DNA of 64,000 bases, taken from the NCBI GenBank assembly GCA_014377425.1, contig JACMPQ010000050.1, positions 91,168 through 155,167 on the forward strand, in the 5' to 3' direction. The DNA is from Microbacteriaceae bacterium (GTDB taxonomy: Bacteria; Actinomycetota; Actinomycetes; Actinomycetales; Microbacteriaceae). Below are positions 8,963-19,294 of the stretch, piece after piece. The notes beneath the pieces were generated by a model. It saw only the letters and a program-made list of their open reading frames with translations, was not told the DNA's origin and ran no database searches. Made by a program: the position numbers and the translations under genes. Position 1 is the first letter of the stretch; each line of letters opens with the position of its first letter.

Positions 8963-10780
8963 TTAACGACCCGTCTGAGACATCGCCGCCGCCGGCCCGC
9001 TCGCGTTCGCGGGTGCTTTCGCGGATGCTTTCTTCGTGCGGTCGGTGTCGGCGGTACCTTCGGTGATGTCGGGCGCTTCGAGGCGCACTCGGTCGGCCGA
9101 GGCGTCATCCGGTTGCAATTGGCTTTCCCGCTCTGCCGCGACCCGCTTGAGGTAGTTGCCCACCTCGGAGTCGATGCGCTCCTCGCTCCAACCGAGCACC
9201 CCCGCCATCAGCCGCGCGGCCACCGGGGCCGCCGAAACGCCGCGATCCCAGGCCTCGATCGAGATTCGGGTCCGCCGGGCGAGTGCATCTTCGAGGTGCA
9301 GCGCGCCCTCGTGAGAGGTGGCGTACACGACCTCGGCGGCGAGGTAGTCGTCGGCCCCGGGAAGCGCCTCGGATAGCACCGGGGTCTCGCGGATGAGGTT
9401 CAACAGCTCGTCGGTGAGCGTGCCGTAGCGGTTGAGTAGGTGTTCGATTCGTACCGTATGCAGCCCGAATGCCCGAGCGATTTTGGTCCGCTTGTTCCAG
9501 GCCGCTTGATATCCTTCGGCGCCAAGCAGCGGCACCTCATGCGTGGTGCTGGCGGGAACATTCGCATCGATCGCCGACACCGCGGCATCGATCGCGTCTT
9601 TGGCCATGATGCGGTAGGTGGTCCATTTGCCGCCGGCCACCACCACAAGCCCGGGTACGGAGTGCGCCACCAGGTGCTCCCGCGACAGCTTCGAGGTCTG
9701 GTCGCTTTCCCCGGCCAATAGCGGGCGAAGACCGGCGGACACGCCCTCCACGTCGTCTCGGGTGAGCGGCACCGCCAATACCTCGTTAACCTTCTCCAGA
9801 ATGTAGTCAATATCGGCTGCGGTGGCCGCGGGATGCGCCTTATCGAGGTTCCAGTCGGTATCGGTGGTACCGATCAGCCAGTGCCGCCCCCACGGAATCA
9901 CGAACAGCACGCTTTTCTCGGTGCGCAGCAACAGACCGAGCTTGGACTGAAACCGGTCTCGCGGCACGACCAGGTGCACGCCCTTGGAGGCGCGCACCTT
10001 AAACTGGCCGCGTTCGCCGACCATCGCCTGCGTGTCATCCGTCCAGACGCCGGTGGCGTTCACCACCTGCTTGGCCCGAATCTCAAATTTCTCGTCGGTC
10101 TCCAGGTCGTGAGCGTTTACCCCCACCACCCGCTGGCCCACCTTGATGAAGCCCTCCACTCGCACCCGGGACGCCACGTGGGCGCCGTAGAACGAGGCGG
10201 TGCGAGCCAACGATGACACGTAGCGGGCATCGTCGACCTGCGCGTCGTAGTAGGTAATGCCGCCGATGAGGGCGTTGTTCGCGAGACTCGGCACGAGGTT
10301 CATCACCTGCCGCTTGCTGAGGTGGCGGTGATGCGGCACCCCGGGTGGGCGACCGCCGGTGTAGCTGAAGAGGTCGTAGAGCAGCATCCCCGCGCCGATA
10401 TAGCAGCGCTCGATGACCCGCTGTTTCAGCGGATACAAAAAGCGCACCGGCTTGACCAGATGCGGGGCGAGCCGCTGCAGCAGCAGCCCGCGTTCGCCGA
10501 GGGCCTCTCGCACGAGCCGAAAGTCGAGCTGTTCCAGATACCGGATGCCACCGTGCACGAGTTTAGACGAACGACTCGAGGTACCACTCGAGAAGTCCCG
10601 CGCCTCCACCATCCCCACCCGGAGCCCTCGGGTCACAGCGTCCAGCGCGCTGCCGGTGCCAACGATTCCGCCGCCGACAACCAAAATGTCGAGTTCTTTT
10701 TCTTTCAATGCCGCAATCGCCGCGAGCCGTTCCTCCGGGCCAATCTTTGATGAGCGGGTAACCGTGTTGAGACTTGCCAT
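8963..10780 (-). CDS. glpD: FAD-dependent glycerol-3-phosphate dehydrogenase
   Basis: About 605 residues. The FAD-binding GGGIVGTGSALDAVTRG sits near residue 36, followed by the GlpD signatures DFSSGTSSRSSKLVHGGIRY and GGKWTTYR. The C-terminal DAO_C helical domain (residues ~400-530) is followed by a ~70-residue low-complexity tail (KKASAKAPANASGPAAAM) unusual for the family. The enzyme oxidises glycerol-3-phosphate to DHAP at the membrane and passes electrons to quinone. Two adjacent ATG codons occur; the second (10780) lies 5 nt after a strong AGGAGG and is preferred. No glpK or glpF is nearby, and the gene is followed by a hairpin, so it is probably monocistronic. Confidence 0.95.
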   Translation of the reverse strand: MASLNTVTRSSKIGPEERLAAIAALKEKELDILVVGGGIVGTGSALDAVTRGLRVGMVEARDFSSGTSSRSSKLVHGGIRYLEQLDFRLVREALGERGLLLQRLAPHLVKPVRFLYPLKQRVIERCYIGAGMLLYDLFSYTGGRPPGVPHHRHLSKRQVMNLVPSLANNALIGGITYYDAQVDDARYVSSLARTASFYGAHVASRVRVEGFIKVGQRVVGVNAHDLETDEKFEIRAKQVVNATGVWTDDTQAMVGERGQFKVRASKGVHLVVPRDRFQSKLGLLLRTEKSVLFVIPWGRHWLIGTTDTDWNLDKAHPAATAADIDYILEKVNEVLAVPLTRDDVEGVSAGLRPLLAGESDQTSKLSREHLVAHSVPGLVVVAGGKWTTYRIMAKDAIDAAVSAIDANVPASTTHEVPLLGAEGYQAAWNKRTKIARAFGLHTVRIEHLLNRYGTLTDELLNLIRETPVLSEALPGADDYLAAEVVYATSHEGALHLEDALARRTRISIEAWDRGVSAAPVAARLMAGVLGWSEERIDSEVGNYLKRVAAERESQLQPDDASADRVRLEAPDITEGTADTDRTKKASAKAPANASGPAAAMSQTGR

Positions 10781-10827
10781 CATTGCCTCCTAGTCGGATC
10801 CGACCTCAGCGGCCGGCTCCTTCCACG

Positions 10828-11949
10828 CTAACCGGCGCTGTAGGGGGCGACAACAACCTCGACGCGTTGAAATTCTTTGAGATCGGAATAACCGGTGGTG
10901 GCCATCGAGCGGCGAAGAGCACCAACCAGGTTCATCGTTCCGTCGGCGACCGTCGACGGGCCGAACAGAATCTGTTCGAGCGGCGCCATCGATCCGACCG
11001 CGACGCGGTGGCCGCGCGGCAGCTCACTGTGGTGCGCCTCGGCACCCCAGTGCCAGCCACCACCGGGCGCCTCAGACGCGCGGGCAAGGGTGGAGCCGAG
11101 CATCACGGCATCCGCTCCGACCGAGAAGGCCTTGGCGATGTCGCCCGAGGTTCCGAGTCCGCCGTCGGCGATGACGTGCACGTACCGGCCGCCGGATTCA
11201 TCCATGTAGTCGCGACGGGCGCCGGCGACATCCGCTACCGCCGTAGCCATCGGAGCGTGGATACCGAGCGATTTGCGGGTGGTGGAGGCCGCGCCGCCAC
11301 CGAAGCCGACCAAAACACCGGCGGCACCGGTGCGCATGAGGTGGAGGGCGGGGGTGTAACCGGCCGCTCCCCCGACAATCACCGGAACATCCAGTTCGTA
11401 GATGAATTTTTTTAGGTTCAGGGGTTCCTGCGACTTCGAGACGTGCTCGGCGCTTACGGTAGTGCCACGGATGACGAAGATGTCGACTCCGGCGGCGATC
11501 ACGGTCTTGGAGAGCTCCTGGGTGCGCTGCGGCGAGAGGGCACCGGCGACGGTTACACCGGCCGCACGAATCTCGGCGAGTCGGGCGGTAACCAGTTCGG
11601 GCTTGATCGGTGCGGAATAGATGGCTTGCATGCGCCGGGTGGCCTCTTCGGGTGCGAGGTTACGGATCTCCTCGAGCATCGGCTCGGGGTCGTCGTAGCG
11701 GGTCCAGAGGCCTTCGAGGTCGAGCACGCCGAGGCCGCCGAGCTGGCCGATGCGAATCGCGGTGGCCGGAGAGACCACCGAGTCCATCGGGGCGGCAATA
11801 AAGGGGATGTCGAATTGGTAGGCATCGATTGCCCAATTGACCGAAACGTCTTCGGGATTGCGGGTGCGCCGACTCGGCACAATCGCAATGTCGTCGAACG
11901 CGTACACCCTGCGGGCACGCTTAGCTCGGCCAATCTCTACGTCACTCAC
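10828..11949 (-). CDS. guaB3: GuaB3 family IMP dehydrogenase-related protein
   Basis: 373 residues with a GTG start. It has the IMPDH/GMPR TIM-barrel: KRARRVYAFDDIAIVPSRRTR at the start, VIVGGAAGYTPALHLMRTGAAGVLVGFG for the phosphate-binding region and ADGGLGTSGDIAKAFSVGADAVMLG. There is no CBS pair. The catalytic loop of true IMPDH (GSICTTR in guaB next door) is replaced here by GGGAASTTRKSLG, so the nucleophilic Cys is absent at that site. GuaB3 is a conserved actinobacterial and cyanobacterial paralogue; its reaction in actinobacteria is not settled. It lies downstream of guaB on the same strand with a 103-bp gap. Confidence 0.92.
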   Translation of the reverse strand: MSDVEIGRAKRARRVYAFDDIAIVPSRRTRNPEDVSVNWAIDAYQFDIPFIAAPMDSVVSPATAIRIGQLGGLGVLDLEGLWTRYDDPEPMLEEIRNLAPEEATRRMQAIYSAPIKPELVTARLAEIRAAGVTVAGALSPQRTQELSKTVIAAGVDIFVIRGTTVSAEHVSKSQEPLNLKKFIYELDVPVIVGGAAGYTPALHLMRTGAAGVLVGFGGGAASTTRKSLGIHAPMATAVADVAGARRDYMDESGGRYVHVIADGGLGTSGDIAKAFSVGADAVMLGSTLARASEAPGGGWHWGAEAHHSELPRGHRVAVGSMAPLEQILFGPSTVADGTMNLVGALRRSMATTGYSDLKEFQRVEVVVAPYSAG

Positions 11950-12052
11950 GGGGGCTAAGCCTACTTGCTGTGAGAAATGCGGGGGCGGATGCCGCTGGCG
12001 GAGCCGCGACGACGAGACTGAAACCGCGCCTCGGCCACCCCAAACCCCGCGG

Positions 12053-13567
<1,515 letters not shown>

Positions 13568-13781
13568 CTACCAAAGTGCCGCCACCCGAGGGCAACGTGC
13601 GAAAATTTGCCGCCCCGAGTCATACGGACGATTAGTCGATCTTAAGCGACAGGAATTACCAGACATTCCCGCGTGGGCCTCCGGTCGGCACCCGGTGGGA
13701 CCGAAACCGGCGACACCGGGCGCCCGCAGAGCCAAAAGTTTCTGGCCGGGCACCCGGTACCGCGGGCCTCGGGCCTCGGGC

Positions 13782-14495
13782 CTAGCCAACGCCCAAATAC
13801 GCCTCTTTGATCGCCGGGTTGGCCAGCAGCTCTTTGCCGCTGCCGCTGTGGGTGATTGCCCCGGTTTCGAGCACGAAGGCACGATCGGCGCGCGCCAAAG
13901 CCTGATTGGCGTTCTGCTCGACCAACAAAATGGTGGTGCCCTGCTCGTTGATCTCGGTAATGATCTTGAAGATTTGCCGGATGAACTGGGGCGCGAGCCC
14001 CATTGAGGGCTCATCCAAGAGCAGCAGCCGGGGCACCGACATGAGCGCCCGGCCAATCGCGAGCATCTGCTGCTCGCCACCGGACATCGTGCCGCCCAGT
14101 TGCGTCTTGCGCTCAGCCAATCGCGGGAACAGGTGAAACACCCGGTCGAAATCCGCGGCAATTTTGGAGCGGTCACGCCGACCGAAGGCACCCATGTCGA
14201 GGTTCTCCAGAACCGTCATCCCCGGAAAAATGCGCCGACCCTCCGGCGATTGCGAGATTCCGCGCACCACCCGAATGTGCGCCTTCATCTTGGTGATGTC
14301 TTCACCGTCGAAGGTGATCGACCCGCCCGAGGCGTTGAGCAGGCCCGAGATGGTCTGCATGGTCGTGGTCTTTCCGGCACCGTTCGCGCCGATCAGACTC
14401 ACGATTTCGCCCTCCTCGACCGAGAACGACATGTCGTGGATCGCCTGGATTCGGCCGTAGTGCACCGTGACGTTCTTCAGCTCAAGCAGTGCCAT
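13782..14495 (-). CDS. livF: Branched-chain amino acid ABC transporter ATPase LivF
   Basis: 237 residues starting [14 protein letters not shown] at 14495, preceded by GGGGAG; the track's longer start at 14594 would run deep into livG and is rejected. Walker A GANGAGKTT, signature MSGGEQQMLAIGRAL, Walker B LLLLDEPSMGLAP and the LivF-specific Q-loop context SQSPEGRRIFPGMTVLENL identify it. It forms a heterodimer with LivG on the cytoplasmic face. The start overlaps livG by 14 bp. It is the last gene of the cluster; its stop codon lies inside a threefold CGGGCCT repeat (13763-13783). Confidence 0.95.
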   Translation of the reverse strand: MALLELKNVTVHYGRIQAIHDMSFSVEEGEIVSLIGANGAGKTTTMQTISGLLNASGGSITFDGEDITKMKAHIRVVRGISQSPEGRRIFPGMTVLENLDMGAFGRRDRSKIAADFDRVFHLFPRLAERKTQLGGTMSGGEQQMLAIGRALMSVPRLLLLDEPSMGLAPQFIRQIFKIITEINEQGTTILLVEQNANQALARADRAFVLETGAITHSGSGKELLANPAIKEAYLGVG

Positions 14496-15441
14496 CTTCG
14501 GGCTCCCCAAGGTAGGCGGCGATAACGCGCGGATCGTTGCGCACGTCGACGGGGGCGGCATCGGCCAACTTACGGCCAAACTCCAACACCACAATGCGGT
14601 CGGTGACGCCCATCACGAGTTTCATGTCGTGCTCGATGAGCAGCACCGTGTAGCCATCCGCACGAATCTTGCGAATGAGCACCATGAGCTCTTCTTTTTC
14701 GGCCGGGTTGAAGCCGGCCGCCGGCTCGTCGAGGCAGAGCACCTTCGGGTCGGTTGCCAGCGCCCGCGCAATTTCGAGCCGCCGCTGGTCTCCGTAGGGC
14801 AGTTGGCGGCTCAGGATGCCCGCTTTGTCGGCAATTCCCACGAACTCGAGCAGCGCCATCCCCCGCTCAATCGCGGACTTCTCTTCGCGCTGATGCCGAG
14901 GCAATCGCAGCAACGCTCCGATCACGCTGGTTTTGTGGCGGGCGTCGAGACCGACCACAACGTTTTCGAGTGCCGTCATCTCGCCGAACAGCCGGATGTT
15001 TTGAAAGGTGCGGGCGAGCCCGAGCCGGGTGATGTTGTGCTGCTTCTGGCCCTTGAGCGACTTACCCTCCAGCAGCACATCACCGCTCGTGGGCTTGTAC
15101 ACACCGGTCATGGCATTGAAACAGGTGGTTTTGCCGGCGCCATTCGGGCCGATGAGCCCTAGGATCTCGCCGCGCTTGATGGTGAAGCTCACGTCGTCTA
15201 GCGCCAGGAGCCCACCGAACTTGACGGTGAGGTTTTTAACCTCGACGAGGTTTTCGCCGACCTCGACCGCGATCTCGCGATCGGGAGCAACTGCCTCGGC
15301 GAGGTGCGGGTCGACATCGGCGAGCACGCTCACCGCGGAATTGACCGGCGCGGCTGAATTCATCGGCGCCGCGGGCGGAAGACCGGCGGAACGGCGGCCG
15401 ATCTGTGCGTTGTCGGATGACGCGGGAGTCGTTTCGCTCAT
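14482..15441 (-). CDS. livG: Branched-chain amino acid ABC transporter ATPase LivG
   Basis: 319 residues. After a ~60-residue Ala/Pro-rich N-terminal extension not seen in standard LivG (about 255 residues), the ATPase domain begins at [13 protein letters not shown]. It has Walker [10 protein letters not shown], the LivG-specific [20 protein letters not shown], signature [15 protein letters not shown], Walker [13 protein letters not shown] and the H-loop IEHDMKLVM. It overlaps livM by 4 bp. An internal start nearer residue 60 is possible, but the ATGA overlap favours the long form. Confidence 0.95.
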   Translation of the reverse strand: MSETTPASSDNAQIGRRSAGLPPAAPMNSAAPVNSAVSVLADVDPHLAEAVAPDREIAVEVGENLVEVKNLTVKFGGLLALDDVSFTIKRGEILGLIGPNGAGKTTCFNAMTGVYKPTSGDVLLEGKSLKGQKQHNITRLGLARTFQNIRLFGEMTALENVVVGLDARHKTSVIGALLRLPRHQREEKSAIERGMALLEFVGIADKAGILSRQLPYGDQRRLEIARALATDPKVLCLDEPAAGFNPAEKEELMVLIRKIRADGYTVLLIEHDMKLVMGVTDRIVVLEFGRKLADAAPVDVRNDPRVIAAYLGEPEDGTA

Positions 15442-16649
15442 CGGGTCACCGCCGCGCCGGGATCAACGCTCGGAGGGAGCGCCCCCGGTGGTTGCGATAA
15501 CGGATCCGATTTGCCGACAATGCGTCGGTAGGCCTGATGTCCATACGCGAGCAGCCGCTGACGTGCGGGCAGCAGCCCCTTGGAGCGGAAGATCATAATG
15601 ACGACCAACGCGATGCCGAAAATGAGGTACTTGTAGTCGGCAATCGCGGTGAATCGCAGCGGGATATAGGCCACGAGCGCCCCACCGAGCACCGCGCCGA
15701 CTTTGTTACCTGCCCCACCGAGCACGACGGCGGCCAAGAACAGGATCGAAGACTGCACGTCGAACTTCTGGTTGTTTACGAATCCCACCTGGCCGGCGAA
15801 AAGCGATCCAGAGAGTCCGCCCACCGCCGCACCAATGGCGAAGGCCCAGACCTTGTACTTGAAGGTGGGAACGCCCATAATTTCGGCGGCATCCTCGTCT
15901 TCCCGAATAGCGACCCATGCGCGTCCCACCCGGCTGCGTTCAAGATTTCCGACCAAAAGCAGCACGATCAGGATCACCGTGAGGGTGAGCCAGTACCAGG
16001 GGGTGCCGTTGGAGTTGGCGAAAATCGGGATGCCGTCGGCGGCAACTCCCGGCGGACGCCCCACGTTCTGAAAACCAACTTGGCCCTTCATGGCCGGAAT
16101 GATCGTGGCCAAAATGCGCACAATTTCACCGAACCCGAGGGTAACGATGGCGAGGTAGTCGCCGCGCAATCGCAGCGTGGGAATGCCCAGAACCACGCCG
16201 AAGAACATCGCCACCGCCATGGCCACCGGAATAGTCCAGAGGTAGGGAATATGCAAGAACGGCGAATCGGGGCTGGTGAGCATCGCCGAGGTGTAGGACC
16301 CGACCGCAAAGAAGGCAACATAGCCGAGGTCGAGCAACCCCGCATAGCCGACCACGATGTTGAGCCCCACGGCGATGAGCGCGAAGCTCGCCATGCTGAA
16401 GCAGGCCAGCGGCCAGTCGTTGCCGGGAGCCGTCGTGAGAATCGGAATGTTCAATACCGGCAGCAGGTAGGCCAGCACCACCACCACGATCAGCCAGAGC
16501 CATTGCTGCGGGCGAGTGAGGTCGTTCCAGCGGTCGCGAAGACGCTGGGTTCGCGTGCCCTTGGCTGTTGTGCGAACGGATGATGCATCCGCTCCTAAGC
16601 GGGCGGATTCGGCCCCCGCGCTGACCTTCGGTCCGTCAACCATGCTCAT
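15438..16649 (-). CDS. livM: Branched-chain amino acid ABC transporter permease LivM
   Basis: 403 residues from the ATG at 16649, which overlaps livH by 4 bp and follows GGAAGGAG at good spacing; the track start at 16742 lacks this support. After a ~50-residue cytoplasmic N-terminus there are about nine to ten helices. Landmarks are [48 protein letters not shown] and [20 protein letters not shown], the cytoplasmic EAA-like loop contacting LivG/LivF, all diagnostic of LivM. A short Pro-rich tail follows the last helix. Confidence 0.95.
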   Translation of the reverse strand: MSMVDGPKVSAGAESARLGADASSVRTTAKGTRTQRLRDRWNDLTRPQQWLWLIVVVVLAYLLPVLNIPILTTAPGNDWPLACFSMASFALIAVGLNIVVGYAGLLDLGYVAFFAVGSYTSAMLTSPDSPFLHIPYLWTIPVAMAVAMFFGVVLGIPTLRLRGDYLAIVTLGFGEIVRILATIIPAMKGQVGFQNVGRPPGVAADGIPIFANSNGTPWYWLTLTVILIVLLLVGNLERSRVGRAWVAIREDEDAAEIMGVPTFKYKVWAFAIGAAVGGLSGSLFAGQVGFVNNQKFDVQSSILFLAAVVLGGAGNKVGAVLGGALVAYIPLRFTAIADYKYLIFGIALVVIMIFRSKGLLPARQRLLAYGHQAYRRIVGKSDPLSQPPGALPPSVDPGAAVTR

Positions 16650-17650
16650 GCTTTGCTCCTTCCGAGGGAGGTTCCAAGAATTCCGGTCGGCTTCACCAGT
16701 AGCACGAGTACGAGAATCACGAACGCGACCACGTCGGTCCACTGCGAGTTGCCGAGCAGAATTTGCCCGTAATTGCCGATAACACCGAGGAGAAGTCCGC
16801 CGAGCAGTGCTCCGCGCACGTTGCCGATCCCACCGAGAACCGCAGCGGCGAACGCCTTGACCCCGAGCACGAACCCGCCGCTGTACTGCACACCGGAGGG
16901 CACGAGCATGACGTAAAACAGTGCGCCGACCCCGGCCACAATGCCGCCAACGACGAAGGTGATCACGATGATGCGGTCGCGGTTGACGCCCATCAGCGTT
17001 GCGGTGTCGGGATCCTGTGCCACCGCGCGGATACCGCGGCCGGTGCGGGATCTGCGAATGAACTGGTCGGTGGCGATCATGGTGATGACGGCGGCAACCA
17101 CAATCAAAATCTGCTGATCGGTGATGAGGGTTCCGAACACGTCAAAGATCGGGGAGGTGCGAAACATGGTGATCGCGGGCTCAGGGTTTGCCCCACGCAC
17201 AAGATAAATCGTGTATTGGATCGTGAACGAAGCGCCGATCGCGGTGATCAAAAACACCAGACGCGGAGCGTTGCGTCGGCGAAGTGGGCGGTAGGCCACA
17301 CGCTCCAACAGGTAGGCCACGATGGCAGATACGATCATTGCCGCAACGAGCGCCAGAATCAGACTCAAAATGATGAGCCCGACCGACATGGTGGGGGCAG
17401 ACGGCCCGAATCCAAGCGAGCTCAAGACGAGCACCACGGCGTAACAACCGGTAATGAAAACTTCGGAGTGGGCGAAGTTGATGAGGTTCAAAACCCCGTA
17501 AACGAGGGTGTAGCCGAGCGCGACGAGCCCGTAAATCGCCCCGAAGGTGAGGCCGTCGAAGGTGGCGCTCCAAAAGTTTTGGATCAGCGAGGGAACATCG
17601 AACGAGATCCAGTCGTTTTCCATCGCCGGGCGGAGAAGTAATTCAAGCAT
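16646..17650 (-). CDS. livH: Branched-chain amino acid ABC transporter permease LivH
   Basis: About 334 residues if translation begins at ATG 17650 (MLELLLRPAMEN); a second Met lies nine codons later and the track start at 17734 falls in a hairpin region. Eight or so helices carry the LivH signatures FDGLTFGAIYGLVALGYTLVYGVLNLINFAHSEVF, AVAQDPDTATLMGVNRDRII (EAA-like loop) and VLGVKAFAAAVLGGIGNVRGALLGGLLLG. It lies downstream of the binding-protein gene livK, separated by a strong hairpin, and upstream of livM with a 4-bp overlap. Confidence 0.93.
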   Translation of the reverse strand: MLELLLRPAMENDWISFDVPSLIQNFWSATFDGLTFGAIYGLVALGYTLVYGVLNLINFAHSEVFITGCYAVVLVLSSLGFGPSAPTMSVGLIILSLILALVAAMIVSAIVAYLLERVAYRPLRRRNAPRLVFLITAIGASFTIQYTIYLVRGANPEPAITMFRTSPIFDVFGTLITDQQILIVVAAVITMIATDQFIRRSRTGRGIRAVAQDPDTATLMGVNRDRIIVITFVVGGIVAGVGALFYVMLVPSGVQYSGGFVLGVKAFAAAVLGGIGNVRGALLGGLLLGVIGNYGQILLGNSQWTDVVAFVILVLVLLVKPTGILGTSLGRSKA

Positions 17651-17721
17651 TGGGTCATCCAGATTTTGTCGTGCCGCCGAGGAAAACGCTTCGGCGGCAC
17701 TGCACGGTCGGTTGCACGAAA

Positions 17722-17757
17722 GCCGCAGGGCCACCTCGATGAGCGTGGCCCTGCGGC
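17722..17757 (-). terminator. 13-bp perfect hairpin between livK and livH
   Basis: GCCGCAGGGCCAC and its exact complement GTGGCCCTGCGGC surround a 10-nt loop, 17 bp after the livK stop. On the minus strand a TTTCGTG follows. Such hairpins after binding-protein genes commonly cause partial termination or 3'-end protection, giving more binding protein than permease. That role is inferred. Confidence 0.75.
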
Positions 17758-17773
17758 ATTCAGTGAAATGAAG

Positions 17774-18994
17774 CTAGCCGATTACCCCGATGGGGAGGAT
17801 CTTTCCCTTGGAAACCTTGTACCCGAAGACCGTCGGCGCCTGCAGCTCGCCGGTGGCCGACCACTTGTAGTGCTTGCTCAGGCCGTCTTTGTCATAGCTG
17901 GTGACCCAGGCGAGCAGGTCGGCGCGGGTGGTTTTGCCGGCGTCGATTCCGGAAAGCAAAACGGTGGCGGCGTCGTAGCCCTCGATCGAGTAGGTGCCGG
18001 GGTCGGCCTTGAACGCCGCGCTGTAGGCGTTTTTGAACGACGGAATCAACTCTCCTGGGATGCAGGGGCAGCTGAAGTAGGTGTTTTCCGAGGCGTCTCC
18101 GGCAAGCTTGATGAACTGGTCGTCTTTCGCGCCATCCGGCCCGACAAATGCACCCTTGAAGCCCTTATTGACGAGTTGTTGGTCGAAGGGTGCACCCTCG
18201 GCGTAGTACCCGGCATAGAAGACGGCGTCGGGCTTGTTGCTCATGATCTTAGAGATCGTGGCGGAGAAGTCTTTCTGCGCGGTGATCACCTTGTCGGAGC
18301 CACTGACTGCGGAGCCGAGGGCCTTGGTGGTTGCCGTGCCGAGGCCGATGCCGTAGTCGGAATCATCCTGGACGACATACACCTTCTTGGCCTTGAGCTT
18401 GCCGGTGAGCAGGTTCGCTGCGGCCGGGCCCTGGGTGGCGTCGTTACCGAGACCACGGAAGAAGGTCTTCCAGCCGTTGGTGGTTAGCCCGGGGTTGGTC
18501 GCTGAGGGGGTGATGTGCACCAGCCCCTTCTGCTCGAAGATGTTTCCGGTGGCCTTGGACTCGCCCGAGAACGGAAGCCCGACGATGCCGACGATGTCAG
18601 CCTCGTTGACAGCCTGGGTGACGGGGCCGGTCGCCTTGCCGGGGTCGCCTTCGGTATCGAACTTCTTCAGGGAGATTTGGCACCCGGCGTTGGCCTTGTT
18701 GTGCTGATCGACGGCGAGCTGCACGCCGTTGATGATGTTGATTCCGAGCTGAGCGTTGGCGCCGGTCTGGGCGCCGACGTAGCCAAGGGTGAGGCCGGCG
18801 GGGCAGGTGGCCTTGCCGTCACCCGCGGGAAGCACGGCGCCCTTGGGCGGGTCGAAGCTGGCGAGTACGGGAAGGTCGACTTTTGCGGCCGGGCCGGCCG
18901 TGGCAGTGCCACCGGACTGGGCGGCGCACGCGGTCATCAGCAACACAGCGGCGGCGCCGACTGCAATGCTGGTGACAATTTTTTTGCGGAGCAT
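17774..18994 (-). CDS. livK: Branched-chain amino acid ABC transporter substrate-binding lipoprotein
   Basis: 406 residues from MLRKKIVTSIAVGAAAVLLMTACAA at 18994; the track's 500-residue version reads through the upstream repeat region and is rejected. The lipobox LMTAC places a lipidated Cys at about residue 22. The mature protein is a type I periplasmic-binding fold: LTLGYVGAQTGANAQLGINIINGVQLAVDQHN, NEADIVGIVGLPFSGES, KVYVVQDDSDYGIGLG and PDAVFYAGYYAEGAPF. These match the LivJ/LivK family; a branched-chain amino acid ligand is likely, but related proteins bind amides and urea. The hairpin after this gene may raise its level over the permeases. Confidence 0.93.
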   Translation of the reverse strand: MLRKKIVTSIAVGAAAVLLMTACAAQSGGTATAGPAAKVDLPVLASFDPPKGAVLPAGDGKATCPAGLTLGYVGAQTGANAQLGINIINGVQLAVDQHNKANAGCQISLKKFDTEGDPGKATGPVTQAVNEADIVGIVGLPFSGESKATGNIFEQKGLVHITPSATNPGLTTNGWKTFFRGLGNDATQGPAAANLLTGKLKAKKVYVVQDDSDYGIGLGTATTKALGSAVSGSDKVITAQKDFSATISKIMSNKPDAVFYAGYYAEGAPFDQQLVNKGFKGAFVGPDGAKDDQFIKLAGDASENTYFSCPCIPGELIPSFKNAYSAAFKADPGTYSIEGYDAATVLLSGIDAGKTTRADLLAWVTSYDKDGLSKHYKWSATGELQAPTVFGYKVSKGKILPIGVIG

Positions 18995-19204
18995 GGATGA
19001 TGCCTCTCGAGTCTTGAGAAGGGGAAGGGGTGCTTTCTTCCGCGCGGCTTGTGGCCGTCCACAGAAAAATAGGCTTCCTCGAGAATACGACTCGATTTCT
19101 CCAAGCTGGCCGGATTTACTGCCTCTAAATAACGGTTCGGTTTCGATAATCGACGAAATGTCGAATTCGGGCGAGAATCCGGGTCGGGTAGCAAAATTCA
19201 GCCT

Positions 19205-19294
19205 GGTCGAGCGGCTGAGTGCGGTCGAGAAGCTGAGCGCGGTCGAAAGACTGAGCGCGGTCGAGCAGCTGAGCACGGTCGAGCAGCTGAGCGC
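19205..19294. repeat. Five tandem 18-bp repeats between livK and the rarD-like gene
   Basis: Five contiguous imperfect copies of GGTCGAGCAGCTGAGCGC (19205, 19223, 19241, 19259, 19277), ending directly at the stop codon of the rarD-like gene. Copies differ at one to four positions. The remainder of the 300-bp interval (18995-19204) should contain the livK promoter; no convincing -35/-10 pair was recognised. The array is open in several frames, but no start codon or ribosome site suggests translation. Confidence 0.9.

Noticed and set aside
19205-19294. Possible CRISPR array
   Set aside because: Units are directly contiguous without spacers and no cas genes are nearby; a simple tandem repeat.
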